From CAZFGN01 sp964518695 (GTDB lineage: Bacteria > Patescibacteriota > Minisyncoccia > UBA6257 > Colwellbacteraceae), in contig CAZFGN010000016.1 of the NCBI GenBank assembly GCA_964518695.1, positions 1 through 11,844 on the forward strand: 11,844 nucleotides of DNA, written 5' to 3'. The notes under the pieces were generated by a model. That model was not told the origin of the DNA. It ran no database searches and saw nothing but the letters and a program-made list of their open reading frames with translations. Of this stretch, positions 1 to 6,363 are shown one piece after another. How positions within the stretch are numbered: position 1 is the first letter of the stretch; each line of letters starts with the position of its first letter. Both the position numbers and the translations under genes were made by a program.

Positions 1-47
1 GTGCGAAAAAAAAACCCGGCACAACCCAGAAAAAGACGGCGCGACAT
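1..47 (-). CDS. 5' end of a possible Tat-exported protein (partial)
   Basis: An open frame starts at ATG 47-45 and runs off the window edge after 15 codons. It reads MSRRLFLGCAGFFFR: a twin-arginine motif (S-R-R-x-F-L) followed by a hydrophobic run, as expected at the start of a Tat signal peptide. A GGAG lies about 10 bases upstream on the minus strand. The gene would diverge from the methyltransferase-glycosyltransferase gene at 221, leaving 173 bases between them. A TTGACA lies upstream on the minus strand, but the hexamer 17 bases after it (ATTTTT) is poor. Only 15 residues are visible, so a chance frame cannot be excluded and no function can be given. Confidence 0.4.
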   Translation of the reverse strand, partial: MSRRLFLGCAGFFFR

Positions 48-220
48 GAATCGTCAACTCCAGGCAGGAACGAAAAAATTCTCAGCAATCATCATTTGTC
101 AAGGAGAAGGAGGAAAGGCTGACGCCGCAATTCTTCCTCTTCCCCCAATAATATTATGGAAAACCCCGCCTTTTATGCCCGTTTCTTGCCTGGACGAAAT
201 CTTCATGGTATCCTTTTTCC

Positions 221-1876
221 ATGAACCAGGATCTTTACGGCGTTCACCGCGACCTCGAAGAGCGGCATTGGTGGTTTCGGGGCCGGCGCCGGATCATGCG
301 CCGCCTGCTGGCTCACGTGGTCCCGCCGGAGCAGAGTAAGGTTGTTATTGATGTTGGCTGCGGCACGGGGGCCAACATTGCTTCCCTGGCGGACCAATAT
401 TCCTGCGTCGGCATCGACACCGCGGAACAGGCGATTGCTCCCGCGCGCAGCCACTTCCCCGCGGTGCGGTTCGTGTGCGGTTCCGCTCCCGAAGACCTTG
501 GCCCCCTGATGGGCCAGGCCAGCGCCCTCTTGCTCATGGACGTTCTGGAGCACGTCCCGGATGATTTTGTCTTTTTTTCGCGGCTGGTTGCCGCTCTACC
601 ACCCGGCGCCCACGTGTTGATTACCGTGCCCGCCGACCCCGGACTGTGGAGCCCGCACGATGTCAGCTTCGGGCACTATCGCCGCTATGTCCCGGAGCGT
701 CTGGCGCGGGTTTGGGCCGGGTTGCCGGTAACCGTTCGTTTGACCTCCTATTATAATACCCGTCTTTATCCGATCGTGAAACTGGTGCGGGCCGTCAACC
801 GTTGGCGGGGCCGCACCAGCGGGCTTGGGCAATCAGATATCAGCATGCCCCCCAAGCCGTTCAACTGGTGCCTGGAAGGTCTTTTCGCCGGCGAAGCCGC
901 CTGTTTGCTGGCCTGTGTGGACCACCCTCAACAACTGACCTATGCCCGCGGGGTCAGTCTCGTGGCCCTGTTGCGCCGCGAACCGGGCGAGATTCAAGTC
1001 CGCCATAAGCCAGCCGATCTCGAGCCCGATCTCCACGATCCCCAAAGTAGGTCCAACTTGCTGAATTGGACCAGTCCGGCTCGGCAAGCCGGACCTACTT
1101 ATCCAGAGAAATGGGACGTGGCGGAAAAAACCATCATCGTGATGCCGTGCTTTAACGAGGCGCGCAGGCTTGACCTCCCCGCCTTGGAGGCTTGGTCCGC
1201 AGCCCCGGCTTTCGAGCTTTTGTTTGTGGATGATGGCTCCAAAGACGACACGGCCACGGTCCTGGATGCGTTGTGCCGGCGCATGCACGGAACCGGCTCC
1301 TTGTTTCGGCTGCCCCAGAACCAGGGGAAAGCGGAAGCGGTCCGCCAGGGAATGCTGCATGCCCTCCAGACGGGGGCGTCCATCACGGGGTACCTGGATG
1401 CCGACCTGGCCACATCATTGAGCGAAATGGCCCGCATCCTGGATGTACTCGATAACACCGGGAAAGAGGTCGCCCTGGGGTCGCGAATCCGCATGTTAGG
1501 CGCCGACATCCAGCGCTTTACGCGCCGGCATTACTTGGGCCGGGTTTTTGCCACCCTGGCCTCGTTGACTCTCCGCATGCCGGTTTACGATACCCAATGC
1601 GGGGCCAAGGCGTTTCGCCGCTCCAAGGCTTTGGAGGCCGCCCTGGCCGAGCCCTTCCTGTCGCGCTGGGCTTTCGACGTGGAATTACTGGGGCGCTTGC
1701 AGCTGGGAACACCCGAGACACCGGGTTTGGCGTTGATTGCTTTTGTGGAGGTGCCCTTGCGCCGCTGGCACGATATTCCCGGTTATGATTGGCGTTTGCC
1801 CGATTTCGTGCGGATGGGGGTGGATTTGTTCCGCATCCGCCGCGACCTGGGCCGACGCCGGCGCCTGCGAAGTTAA
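221..1876 (+). CDS. Fused SAM methyltransferase - family 2 glycosyltransferase
   Basis: A 551-residue two-domain protein. Residues about 1-255 are a class I SAM-dependent methyltransferase: motif I VIDVGCGTG (42-50), LLMDVLEHVPDD (104-115) and an early HWWFRGRR typical of methyltransferases found in glycan clusters. Residues about 303-545 are a GT2 polyprenyl-phosphate glycosyltransferase of the ALG5/DPM type: VMPCFNE (307-313), VDDGS (336-340), YLDADLA (391-397), GSR (420-422), DTQCGAKAFRR (457-467) and RWAFDVELL (482-490). The likely reaction is sugar transfer from a nucleotide sugar to a polyprenyl phosphate, with methylation of a related intermediate; substrates cannot be told. No hydrophobic helices follow the GT domain. 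The linker, residues 276-293, is encoded by a mobile-type palindromic repeat. ATG 221 has no clear Shine-Dalgarno; a weak promoter (TTGCCT at 186, TATCCT at 209) would start transcription almost on the ATG. The domain calls are firm. Confidence 0.9.
   Translation: MNQDLYGVHRDLEERHWWFRGRRRIMRRLLAHVVPPEQSKVVIDVGCGTGANIASLADQYSCVGIDTAEQAIAPARSHFPAVRFVCGSAPEDLGPLMGQASALLLMDVLEHVPDDFVFFSRLVAALPPGAHVLITVPADPGLWSPHDVSFGHYRRYVPERLARVWAGLPVTVRLTSYYNTRLYPIVKLVRAVNRWRGRTSGLGQSDISMPPKPFNWCLEGLFAGEAACLLACVDHPQQLTYARGVSLVALLRREPGEIQVRHKPADLEPDLHDPQSRSNLLNWTSPARQAGPTYPEKWDVAEKTIIVMPCFNEARRLDLPALEAWSAAPAFELLFVDDGSKDDTATVLDALCRRMHGTGSLFRLPQNQGKAEAVRQGMLHALQTGASITGYLDADLATSLSEMARILDVLDNTGKEVALGSRIRMLGADIQRFTRRHYLGRVFATLASLTLRMPVYDTQCGAKAFRRSKALEAALAEPFLSRWAFDVELLGRLQLGTPETPGLALIAFVEVPLRRWHDIPGYDWRLPDFVRMGVDLFRIRRDLGRRRRLRS
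1046..1100 (+). repeat. 55-base double-hairpin repeat, copy 1, inside a coding region
   Basis: Two hairpins lie side by side: GTCCAA...TTGGAC (1051-1071) and GTCCGGCT...AGCCGGAC (1074-1094), with outer arms AGTAGG and CCTACT able to close them. A near-identical copy lies inverted at 3121-3175, with three differences over 55 bases. The copy is in frame with the surrounding gene and contributes 18 residues with no stop codon. Confidence 0.9.
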
Positions 1877-1891
1877 AGCGGTTTGCGGATT

Positions 1892-1954
1892 GCCGTAGCC
1901 GAATTTGCCAGAATTCGGGCCGCTTTTACGAATTCTGGCGAATTCGGCTACGGC
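1892..1954. repeat. Long perfect-type palindrome between convergent genes (EcoRI-motif family, copy 1)
   Basis: Arms 1892-1917 and 1929-1954 pair over 26 bases with a single G-T wobble, around an 11-base loop. Each arm contains GAATTC-type sub-palindromes. It sits 15 bases after the stop of the fusion gene and about 21 bases beyond the stop of the convergent propeller gene. That position suits a bidirectional transcription barrier, although there is no T-run on either side. A diverged relative lies at 3749-3803. Confidence 0.85.
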
Positions 1955-1978
1955 CAACCATCATACGGCCAACCATCA
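1949..1978. repeat. Tandem 15-base duplication
   Basis: TACGGCCAACCATCA occurs twice back to back (1949-1963 and 1964-1978). It begins inside the right arm of the preceding palindrome and ends on the last base of the stop codon of the minus-strand propeller gene, so the second unit supplies that TGA (1978-1976). Confidence 0.85.
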
Positions 1979-3106
1979 TTTGGCAGCCATGGGCCGCCAC
2001 TGCAAATAACAAACGGCGCCTTTCAGGTTGGTGAGCCGACGGGGTTCCCCGCCGGCCGCTGCCACCACGAACAATTGGGGCAAGGACTCTTCGAAGGAAA
2101 CGAAAGCCAGCCAGCGACCGTCCGGGCTCCAGCGAACACGGCCGCACGGGGTCTTGCGGAAGGTAATTTGTTTTTGATTTTTGCCGTCAACATCCATCGT
2201 GCAGCCGTTGGGCACGCCTTTCTTGACGGCGATGTAGGCGATGTGCTTGCCGTCGGGGGACAGGTCGGGAGGATCGCTGGAGCCGTGCCGGTCCAAGGGA
2301 GAGAGCCTGAACTCCACATAGCGATTGCCCTCGGTGAGCCGGCGCATCTGGGCGCCGTCGGCCCCCACGGAATAGACATCCCCATCGCGACGGAAAAAGA
2401 TGATGGTTTTCCCATCGGGTGTAAACCTGGGCACATAAGAATCCGGATGCTGGGGAGTCAAGTCGATGGGTTTGCCGTCCGGAAGCTGGACCAGCTTCAG
2501 GCGATAGCCGGCGGCCGGGCCGGAAAAGACGACGCGGTCCCCGTCCGGGCTGAGGCAGGCCATGTAAATGTAACCCAGTTGGGGGGCCACGAAACGCGGA
2601 TTGGAACCATCGGCATCGGCGACCACCACCCGGCCGCTGGCTCCATTGTGAACCGTGTAGACCATTTTCCGGCCGTCCGCGGCAAGGGCGGCCCCATAGG
2701 CCTGGTTCCATTCCTTGCCCAGCCGATCACCCGGGCTGATGTTGGTCACGTCAGCGCCGTCGGGCCGGCAGCGGTAAATCTGGTAAGAGCCGGTCGTGTT
2801 GGCTTGGAAGTAGAGCCAGCGGCCATCGGGGCTGAAAACGGGGAAATCGCACTTCTTGCCCAAGGCGAAAATCTTCTTCAGGTTCTTGCCGTCAGCACCG
2901 ACGGAATGAATCGCTCCTTCAAAGGGCGTGGACTCCACACCGCCTGGAACGTCTTTCGATTGGTAAACTCCCTCGAAAATCCGGACCGAGAAGTAGATCT
3001 CCCCTTCCGGGAGCGGAGCCTTCGCTTCCTTCTCCGGACTGCCTTGGATGGCAACGGTCCCAAGGATACAAAGAATACTAAGGACTACAGCCAGAACGCT
3101 ACGCAT
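1976..3106 (-). CDS. Secreted PD40/TolB-like beta-propeller protein
   Basis: A 376-residue protein starting with a signal peptide (MRSVLAVVLSILCILGTVA), so it is exported. The rest consists of repeated PD40 (WD40-like) blades: SPDGRWLYF (92-100), AADG (142-145), SPDG (186-189), TPDGKTIIF (229-237), SPDGKHIAY (283-291) and SPDGRWLAF (327-335), alternating with DGKN/DGAQ-type turns. Six blades can be counted, which agrees with a TolB-like propeller. There is no peptidase or TolB N-terminal domain, so it is a stand-alone propeller, probably binding protein or glycan in the periplasm. The ATG is preceded by GGAGG with an 8-base gap, which fixes the start. It lies downstream of the LOG gene on the same strand, 64 bases apart, with a palindromic repeat between them. 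The partner is unknown. Confidence 0.85.
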   Translation of the reverse strand: MRSVLAVVLSILCILGTVAIQGSPEKEAKAPLPEGEIYFSVRIFEGVYQSKDVPGGVESTPFEGAIHSVGADGKNLKKIFALGKKCDFPVFSPDGRWLYFQANTTGSYQIYRCRPDGADVTNISPGDRLGKEWNQAYGAALAADGRKMVYTVHNGASGRVVVADADGSNPRFVAPQLGYIYMACLSPDGDRVVFSGPAAGYRLKLVQLPDGKPIDLTPQHPDSYVPRFTPDGKTIIFFRRDGDVYSVGADGAQMRRLTEGNRYVEFRLSPLDRHGSSDPPDLSPDGKHIAYIAVKKGVPNGCTMDVDGKNQKQITFRKTPCGRVRWSPDGRWLAFVSFEESLPQLFVVAAAGGEPRRLTNLKGAVCYLQWRPMAAK

Positions 3107-3120
3107 GGTTCATTCCTCCA

Positions 3121-3175
3121 AAGAAGGTCCGGCTTGCCGAGCCGGACTGGTCCAACTCGGCAAGTTGGACCTACT
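3121..3175 (-). repeat. 55-base double-hairpin repeat, copy 2
   Basis: The inverse of the element at 1046-1100 with three base differences. Both hairpins here have perfect 8-bp stems, GTCCAACT/AGTTGGAC and GTCCGGCT/AGCCGGAC. The loop regions CTTGCCGAG and CTCGGCAAG are reverse complements, so the loops could pair or the whole element could fold as one long hairpin. It fills the gap between the LOG and propeller genes and contains the LOG stop codon. Confidence 0.9.
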
Positions 3176-3722
3176 CGGTCAGCACTTTGTCCAGAAGCCT
3201 TTCCACCTCATTTTCGACCTTGATGAGCCGGCGGTAAATCGGCTTGACGAAGCCGTCGGCGACGGCGCGGTCGATCCAGGCCAAGAGGGGGTCGAAAAAG
3301 TCGGCGGTGTTGAGCAGGCCGATGGGTTTCATGTGCATCTTGAGCTGGGCCCAGGTGAGCATTTCGAAGAATTCGTCGGCGGTGCCGTAGCCGCCGGGCA
3401 GGGCGACGAAGGCCTGGCTGAGGTCGGCCATCAGGGCTTTGCGTTCGTGCATGCCGCCGACAATGTGAAGGTCGGTGAGGCCGGGATGGGCCAGCTCACG
3501 ATCGACGAGCGCCTGGGGGATAACCCCGACAACTTCACCGCCCGCCTGCAAGACCGCATCGGCGAGGACGCCCATGAGGCCGATGTGCCCGCCGCCGAAG
3601 ACCAGCCCCCAGCCGCGCCGCGCCAGCAACCTGCCCAACACCCGCGCCTCGTCGGCATAGCGCGGATCGGTCCCGCTGCTGGAGCCGCAAAAGACGCACA
3701 GACGTTTCACGTCACCGGCCAC
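3171..3722 (-). CDS. LOG-family cytokinin riboside 5'-monophosphate phosphoribohydrolase
   Basis: A 183-residue cytosolic protein of typical LOG length. Family signatures are clear: FCGSSSGTDPRY (11-22), GGGHIGLMG (43-51), MHERK (91-95) and the catalytic PGGYGTADE (109-117), matching PGGxGTxxE. LOG enzymes cleave nucleoside 5'-monophosphates, releasing the free base and ribose 5-phosphate; in most bacteria the physiological substrate is AMP-like or unknown. The start is GTG 3722, chosen because GGAG lies 7 bases upstream on the minus strand; a second GTG at 3710 is possible. The TAG stop (3173-3171) lies within the edge of the palindromic repeat, so the final residue or two may have been set by that insertion. 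Confidence 0.93.
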   Translation of the reverse strand: MAGDVKRLCVFCGSSSGTDPRYADEARVLGRLLARRGWGLVFGGGHIGLMGVLADAVLQAGGEVVGVIPQALVDRELAHPGLTDLHIVGGMHERKALMADLSQAFVALPGGYGTADEFFEMLTWAQLKMHMKPIGLLNTADFFDPLLAWIDRAVADGFVKPIYRRLIKVENEVERLLDKVLTE

Positions 3723-3748
3723 CGGTTTACTCCGTAGCTTTGTTTTCA

Positions 3749-3803
3749 GGTAGCGGAACTCACCAGAGTTCCATCTGCCTGAATTCTGGCGAATTCAGCT
3801 ACC
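3749..3803. repeat. Decayed palindrome (EcoRI-motif family, copy 2)
   Basis: Outer arms GGTAGC (3749) and GCTACC (3798) enclose an imperfect stem with several mismatches. The right half shares GAATTCTGGCGAATTC and then a GCTAC one base later with 1930-1951. It lies in the divergent gap between the LOG gene and the small membrane protein gene. Confidence 0.75.
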
Positions 3804-3831
3804 CAAAAAAACCAGCCTGTCCTACGAGGCG

Positions 3832-3853
3832 ACCAGATCATTACCAGATCATT
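3832..3853. repeat. Tandem 11-base duplication in a divergent promoter region
   Basis: ACCAGATCATT occurs twice back to back, followed by ATAAGG. It lies about 80 bases upstream of the membrane protein start at 3933. It could be a pair of regulator sites or a simple duplication. No good promoter hexamers fit around it. Confidence 0.6.
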
Positions 3854-3932
3854 ATAAGGATCAATTGCATGCCGCCCTGGTTCAGATACATTGATCGATG
3901 GGGACACCTTGGCGGCGGGCAGGGAGACGTTG

Positions 3933-4361
3933 ATGGAATTCATTGACAAACACAGCGGCGAGCTGGCGATCGTGCTTTTGTTCCTGATCGTGGTGGCGAC
4001 GTTGATGGTGCTGGTGCCGCAGCTTTTGCGGGCCCATCTCCGCAAGACGGAAATGCTGCACCAGGAACACATGAAGGCGCTGGAAAGCGGCGTGCCTCTA
4101 CCCCTGGAAGACGACCGGACCCGCGTGGCGGGCCGGATGGCGATGCTGGTCCCCATGGTGGTCTTGATCACGGCGGGAACCGTCACCTGTTTTCTGTCCG
4201 CCTATAGGCCCAACGACGTCTTCGCCATTTCCCTGGGCGTCTGGGTCGTCTCCGGGGTTGTCAGCCTGGCGGCCATCACCGGCGGGGTCGCCCTCATCGG
4301 TCGGCTGGCCCAGCTGCAATCCGGGGAAAAAGATGAGGACGAATTAGTGGGTCGTGAATAG
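3933..4361 (+). CDS. Small three-helix membrane protein
   Basis: A 142-residue integral membrane protein. Predicted helices lie at about 11-32, 69-90 and 97-124. A charged loop (33-68) containing EHMKALESGVPLPLEDD joins the first two, and an acidic tail (GEKDEDEL) follows the third. The 'kalE.G.piP' loop between helices recalls small uncharacterised bacterial membrane proteins of the DUF6249 kind, from memory. I chose ATG 3933 because AGGGAG lies about 8 bases upstream; the frame stays open to a TTG at 3891 that has no such signal. It is convergent with the next membrane protein gene. No function is known. Confidence 0.75.
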   Translation: MEFIDKHSGELAIVLLFLIVVATLMVLVPQLLRAHLRKTEMLHQEHMKALESGVPLPLEDDRTRVAGRMAMLVPMVVLITAGTVTCFLSAYRPNDVFAISLGVWVVSGVVSLAAITGGVALIGRLAQLQSGEKDEDELVGRE

Positions 4362-4445
4362 TGCTTCTTGGATCACGGTTCGCAAGGGACAAGGCGCGAA
4401 ACGTAAACGAGAAAGCCAACACACTACCCACTTTTCACTACCCAC
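4347..4445. repeat. Inverted repeat spanning the gap between two convergent genes
   Basis: GTGGGTCGTGAATAGTG (4347-4363) is matched in inverse by 4429-4445 with two mismatches. The left arm covers the last codons and stop of the small membrane protein gene; the right arm ends 3 bases before the stop of the next gene. The right side also carries CACTACCCAC twice directly (4422-4431 and 4436-4445). The loop is about 65 bases, with no T-run. Confidence 0.6.
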
Positions 4446-4448
4446 TAC

Positions 4449-5297
4449 CTATTGTCCCGCGACCACCTGGCGGGCGCGCAGCATTTCTTCAACTTCCTTG
4501 ACCTTACGGCCCAGGAAGAGGACGTTGGGCATGTCGAAATGGTGCACCTGGGCGCCGGCGGTGTTGACGATGAGGTCGCCTGAGCCCAGCCCCAGAATCC
4601 AGTGGCGGAACAGATCACTCCGCTGTTTCTGAATGGTCATGCCGGTGGTGTCATAGGCGGTCTCGGCCTCGCCGATTTCCAGGCGGACGCGGAGCTGGCC
4701 CGGCGTGAAAACCATGTAAATCTGCTTGTCGAAGAGTGTGAAGACAACCAGCCAAAGAAGGAACAGCACCGACGAAATGAGCAGGTAGCCTCCCAGGTTA
4801 ATGCGGATGTCGAGCAGGCTCAAAGTATCGAGGATGTCGTCCCATTTGTTCAGGATCGCCAGAATGACCGAAATGAAGATGATGAACGAGATCACGATCA
4901 CCGACCACAAGCCGCGCAGGGGCACGTTGGTGATGGTGACGACCAGGAGCAGCACCATGCAGAACAGCACTCCGGGGTTTTTGCTTCTGGCAATGCGCAA
5001 GTGGGGCTCCTGCAAATCGAAACTCTTATCATGATGGTTAGCAGGCCGCTCCGGAGTTATCAGGACGTCGCGTTTTTCGTTATTTTCCCAGGGAATCTCC
5101 CGTAGTTTTTCCGCCTTGGTTCCGGCGGGTACGATTGCCAGGCGCTCGCCGCTGAAGGCGGTGATGAGCGCAATCAAAAAGCCGACGGCCCAGACAGGCC
5201 ACCAGTAAAACAGGGTCGAATGGCTGACGATGCGGATTTCCTTGGGGTGCGGGGCCGGCGCAGCGGCCGGGGTCGGTGCTGGCGATGCGGTGGACAT
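4449..5297 (-). CDS. Four-helix membrane protein with C-terminal soluble domain
   Basis: A 282-residue protein. It has a Pro/Ala-rich start (MSTASPAPTPAAAPAP), hydrophobic helices at about 29-49, 109-126, 130-149 and 170-188, a soluble loop (50-108), and a C-terminal soluble domain (190-275) rich in short beta strands (IYMVFTPGQLRVRLEIGEAE, then GSGDLIVNTAGAQVHHFDMP) ending in a helix. The layout of membrane helices followed by a small beta domain resembles bacterial PH-like membrane proteins, but I see no diagnostic motif. GAGG lies about 5 bases upstream of the ATG. It is the last GC-rich gene before the composition change and diverges from the first AT-rich gene, 62 bases away. Function unknown. 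Confidence 0.8.
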   Translation of the reverse strand: MSTASPAPTPAAAPAPHPKEIRIVSHSTLFYWWPVWAVGFLIALITAFSGERLAIVPAGTKAEKLREIPWENNEKRDVLITPERPANHHDKSFDLQEPHLRIARSKNPGVLFCMVLLLVVTITNVPLRGLWSVIVISFIIFISVILAILNKWDDILDTLSLLDIRINLGGYLLISSVLFLLWLVVFTLFDKQIYMVFTPGQLRVRLEIGEAETAYDTTGMTIQKQRSDLFRHWILGLGSGDLIVNTAGAQVHHFDMPNVLFLGRKVKEVEEMLRARQVVAGQ

Positions 5298-5324
5298 GGC
5301 GCCTCGGTGGTTAGTGGTCCGTGG

Positions 5325-5360
5325 TTTATTGGACGAAGACTTTCTCTTACTGAAATAAAA
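5325..5360. other. Abrupt composition junction (GC-rich to AT-rich)
   Basis: Up to about 5335 the sequence is GC-rich and codes with G/C third positions. From about 5345 onward it is strongly AT-rich with A/T third positions, and it stays so to the window end. There is no integrase gene, tRNA end or convincing direct repeat at the change. The site could be a prophage edge, a recent transfer boundary or an assembly join. Confidence 0.85.
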
Positions 5361-5842
5361 TGAAATTTAAGGGCCTGCTCGACTTATACCAAGACAAAGA
5401 TATTATAGATCGATTATTAGACTTATATCCTAACCAAGTTAAAAATAAAGATGGATATATTAAAGCACTTTTAGAATTAAGAAAAACTAAACCAACCAGA
5501 ACCAATCTAAAACTACAAATTAAACATATAGTTGATAATTTAGATAAAAAAAATATAGAAGAATACGAGAGAGTCGATGGGGTTAGTGAAAAAACTGACA
5601 AATATGGGAATAATCAAGTAGCGATTGAATATACTTTTTGGGGTCAATGGCTTTCTATGCCAATTACTAAGCCAACTTTAGAAAATTATTTTGAAATAGA
5701 TATCCTTGCCTATTGTCTCTGGGAAATGACTTGGGGAGGTTATTCCAATAAAGAAGTGCAAAAACAATGGGAGGAGATAGCTGGGAGGGTAAAGAAAGCT
5801 AAAAAACAAATTAAGAAAGAACTTAAAGAGAAAATAAAATGA
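5360..5842 (+). CDS. DUF6557-like protein, paired with Fic
   Basis: A 160-residue soluble, lysine-rich protein. Residues 89-125 (FWGQWLSMPI..., then ILAYCLWEMTWGGYS) resemble the conserved core of DUF6557-type proteins as I remember them, in which a W..WLGM segment is followed by a CLWEMT(F/W).G block. A charged helix closes the protein (RVKKAKKQIKKELKEKIK). A stop at 5351 makes ATG 5360 the first possible start in frame; no Shine-Dalgarno precedes it, perhaps because native upstream DNA was lost at the composition junction. The gene overlaps the Fic gene by 4 bases (ATGA), so the two are surely co-transcribed and translationally coupled. The order of small gene then Fic is that of an antitoxin-toxin pair; that role is inference. 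Confidence 0.7.
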   Translation: MKFKGLLDLYQDKDIIDRLLDLYPNQVKNKDGYIKALLELRKTKPTRTNLKLQIKHIVDNLDKKNIEEYERVDGVSEKTDKYGNNQVAIEYTFWGQWLSMPITKPTLENYFEIDILAYCLWEMTWGGYSNKEVQKQWEEIAGRVKKAKKQIKKELKEKIK

Positions 5843-6354
5843 AAAACTTAATGTTATTTTTGAGGGAGTCAAATAAAATAGAAAATGTATATGATGAGTT
5901 ATCCCTAACTTATGCTAGAGCTGCTTGGGATTATCTGAAAAAACAAAAGAAATTAACTAGATATAATATTCTGAAAACCCACGCTATCTTATCCTATGGG
6001 AAACTTGATCCAGAAGAAACAGGAGCTTACAGAAAAAGATCCGTCTGGATTGGTGAACACGAAGCAAAGTCGTGGTATGCGATTCCAGAATTAATGGAAG
6101 AGTGGATTAAAGATGCACATACTTCGATAGAAGTTCCTGGAGAGGATGGTAATAACATTAAATTAGATCATATTACATTTGAGGCGATACACCCTTTTGT
6201 CAATTTCAATGGTCGTATGGGACGCCTCTTAATGAATTGGCAGAGAATTAAGTGTGGGTTACCTATATTAGTTATAAAAGAAAAAACTAAACGGACTGAT
6301 TATTACCCTTGGTTTAATAAGTTGCCTGTTGACAAATGTCAAGATAATTTATAG
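5839..6354 (+). CDS. fic: Fic-domain protein with N-terminal inhibitory motif and variant active site
   Basis: A 171-residue Fic protein. Fic enzymes transfer AMP or related groups to target hydroxyls through the motif HPFx(D/E)GNGRxxR. Here the motif reads HPFVNFNGRMGR (118-129): the His, Pro, Phe, Asn, Gly and both Arg are kept, but the Mg-binding Asp/Glu is Asn122 and the following Gly is Phe123. The target-binding flap region is present (TGAYRKRSVWIGEHE, 61-75). Residues 11-16, SNKIEN, match the inhibitory motif (S/T)xxxE(G/N), placing it with class II Fic proteins that carry their own inhibitory helix with Glu15. The C-terminus is short after the DYYPWF segment. A promoter for the next gene lies inside its last codons, so that gene may have cut the end. 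Fold assignment is firm; activity is uncertain. Confidence 0.9.
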   Translation: MKNLMLFLRESNKIENVYDELSLTYARAAWDYLKKQKKLTRYNILKTHAILSYGKLDPEETGAYRKRSVWIGEHEAKSWYAIPELMEEWIKDAHTSIEVPGEDGNNIKLDHITFEAIHPFVNFNGRMGRLLMNWQRIKCGLPILVIKEKTKRTDYYPWFNKLPVDKCQDNL

Positions 6355-6357
6355 TAT
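6329..6357 (+). promoter_or_regulatory. Sigma-70-type promoter with palindromic -35, leaderless start
   Basis: A perfect TTGACA (6329-6334), a 17-base spacer and TAGTAT (6352-6357, 4 of 6). Transcription would begin near 6364, which is the A of the downstream ATG. The -35 is half of the palindrome TTGACA-AA-TGTCAA (6329-6342), a possible operator. The promoter lies within the last codons of the Fic gene. Confidence 0.65.
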
Positions 6358-6363
6358 TCTAGC

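Noticed and set aside
1..339. Plus-strand open frame of 112 codons at the window start
   Set aside because: Its second half overlaps the methyltransferase in another frame, with proline- and arginine-rich shadow composition and no domain; the Shine-Dalgarno-like AGGAGGAAAGG at 107-117 has no start codon at a fitting distance.
1046..3175. The interspersed repeats as a CRISPR array
   Set aside because: Only two copies, inverted and 2 kb apart, with no regular spacers or cas genes.
1883..3223. 446-codon plus-strand open frame opposite the propeller gene
   Set aside because: It is the antisense shadow of a GC-rich gene. The minus strand has a signal peptide, six PD40 blades and a good ribosome-binding site, while this frame has no recognisable domain.
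3048..3737. 229-codon plus-strand open frame opposite the LOG gene
   Set aside because: Antisense shadow. The LOG signatures on the minus strand are unmistakable, and this frame crosses an intergenic repeat.
4602..5105. 167-codon plus-strand open frame opposite the four-helix membrane protein gene
   Set aside because: Composed of D/E/Q/H-rich shadow sequence, as antisense of a hydrophobic gene always gives; no start signal.
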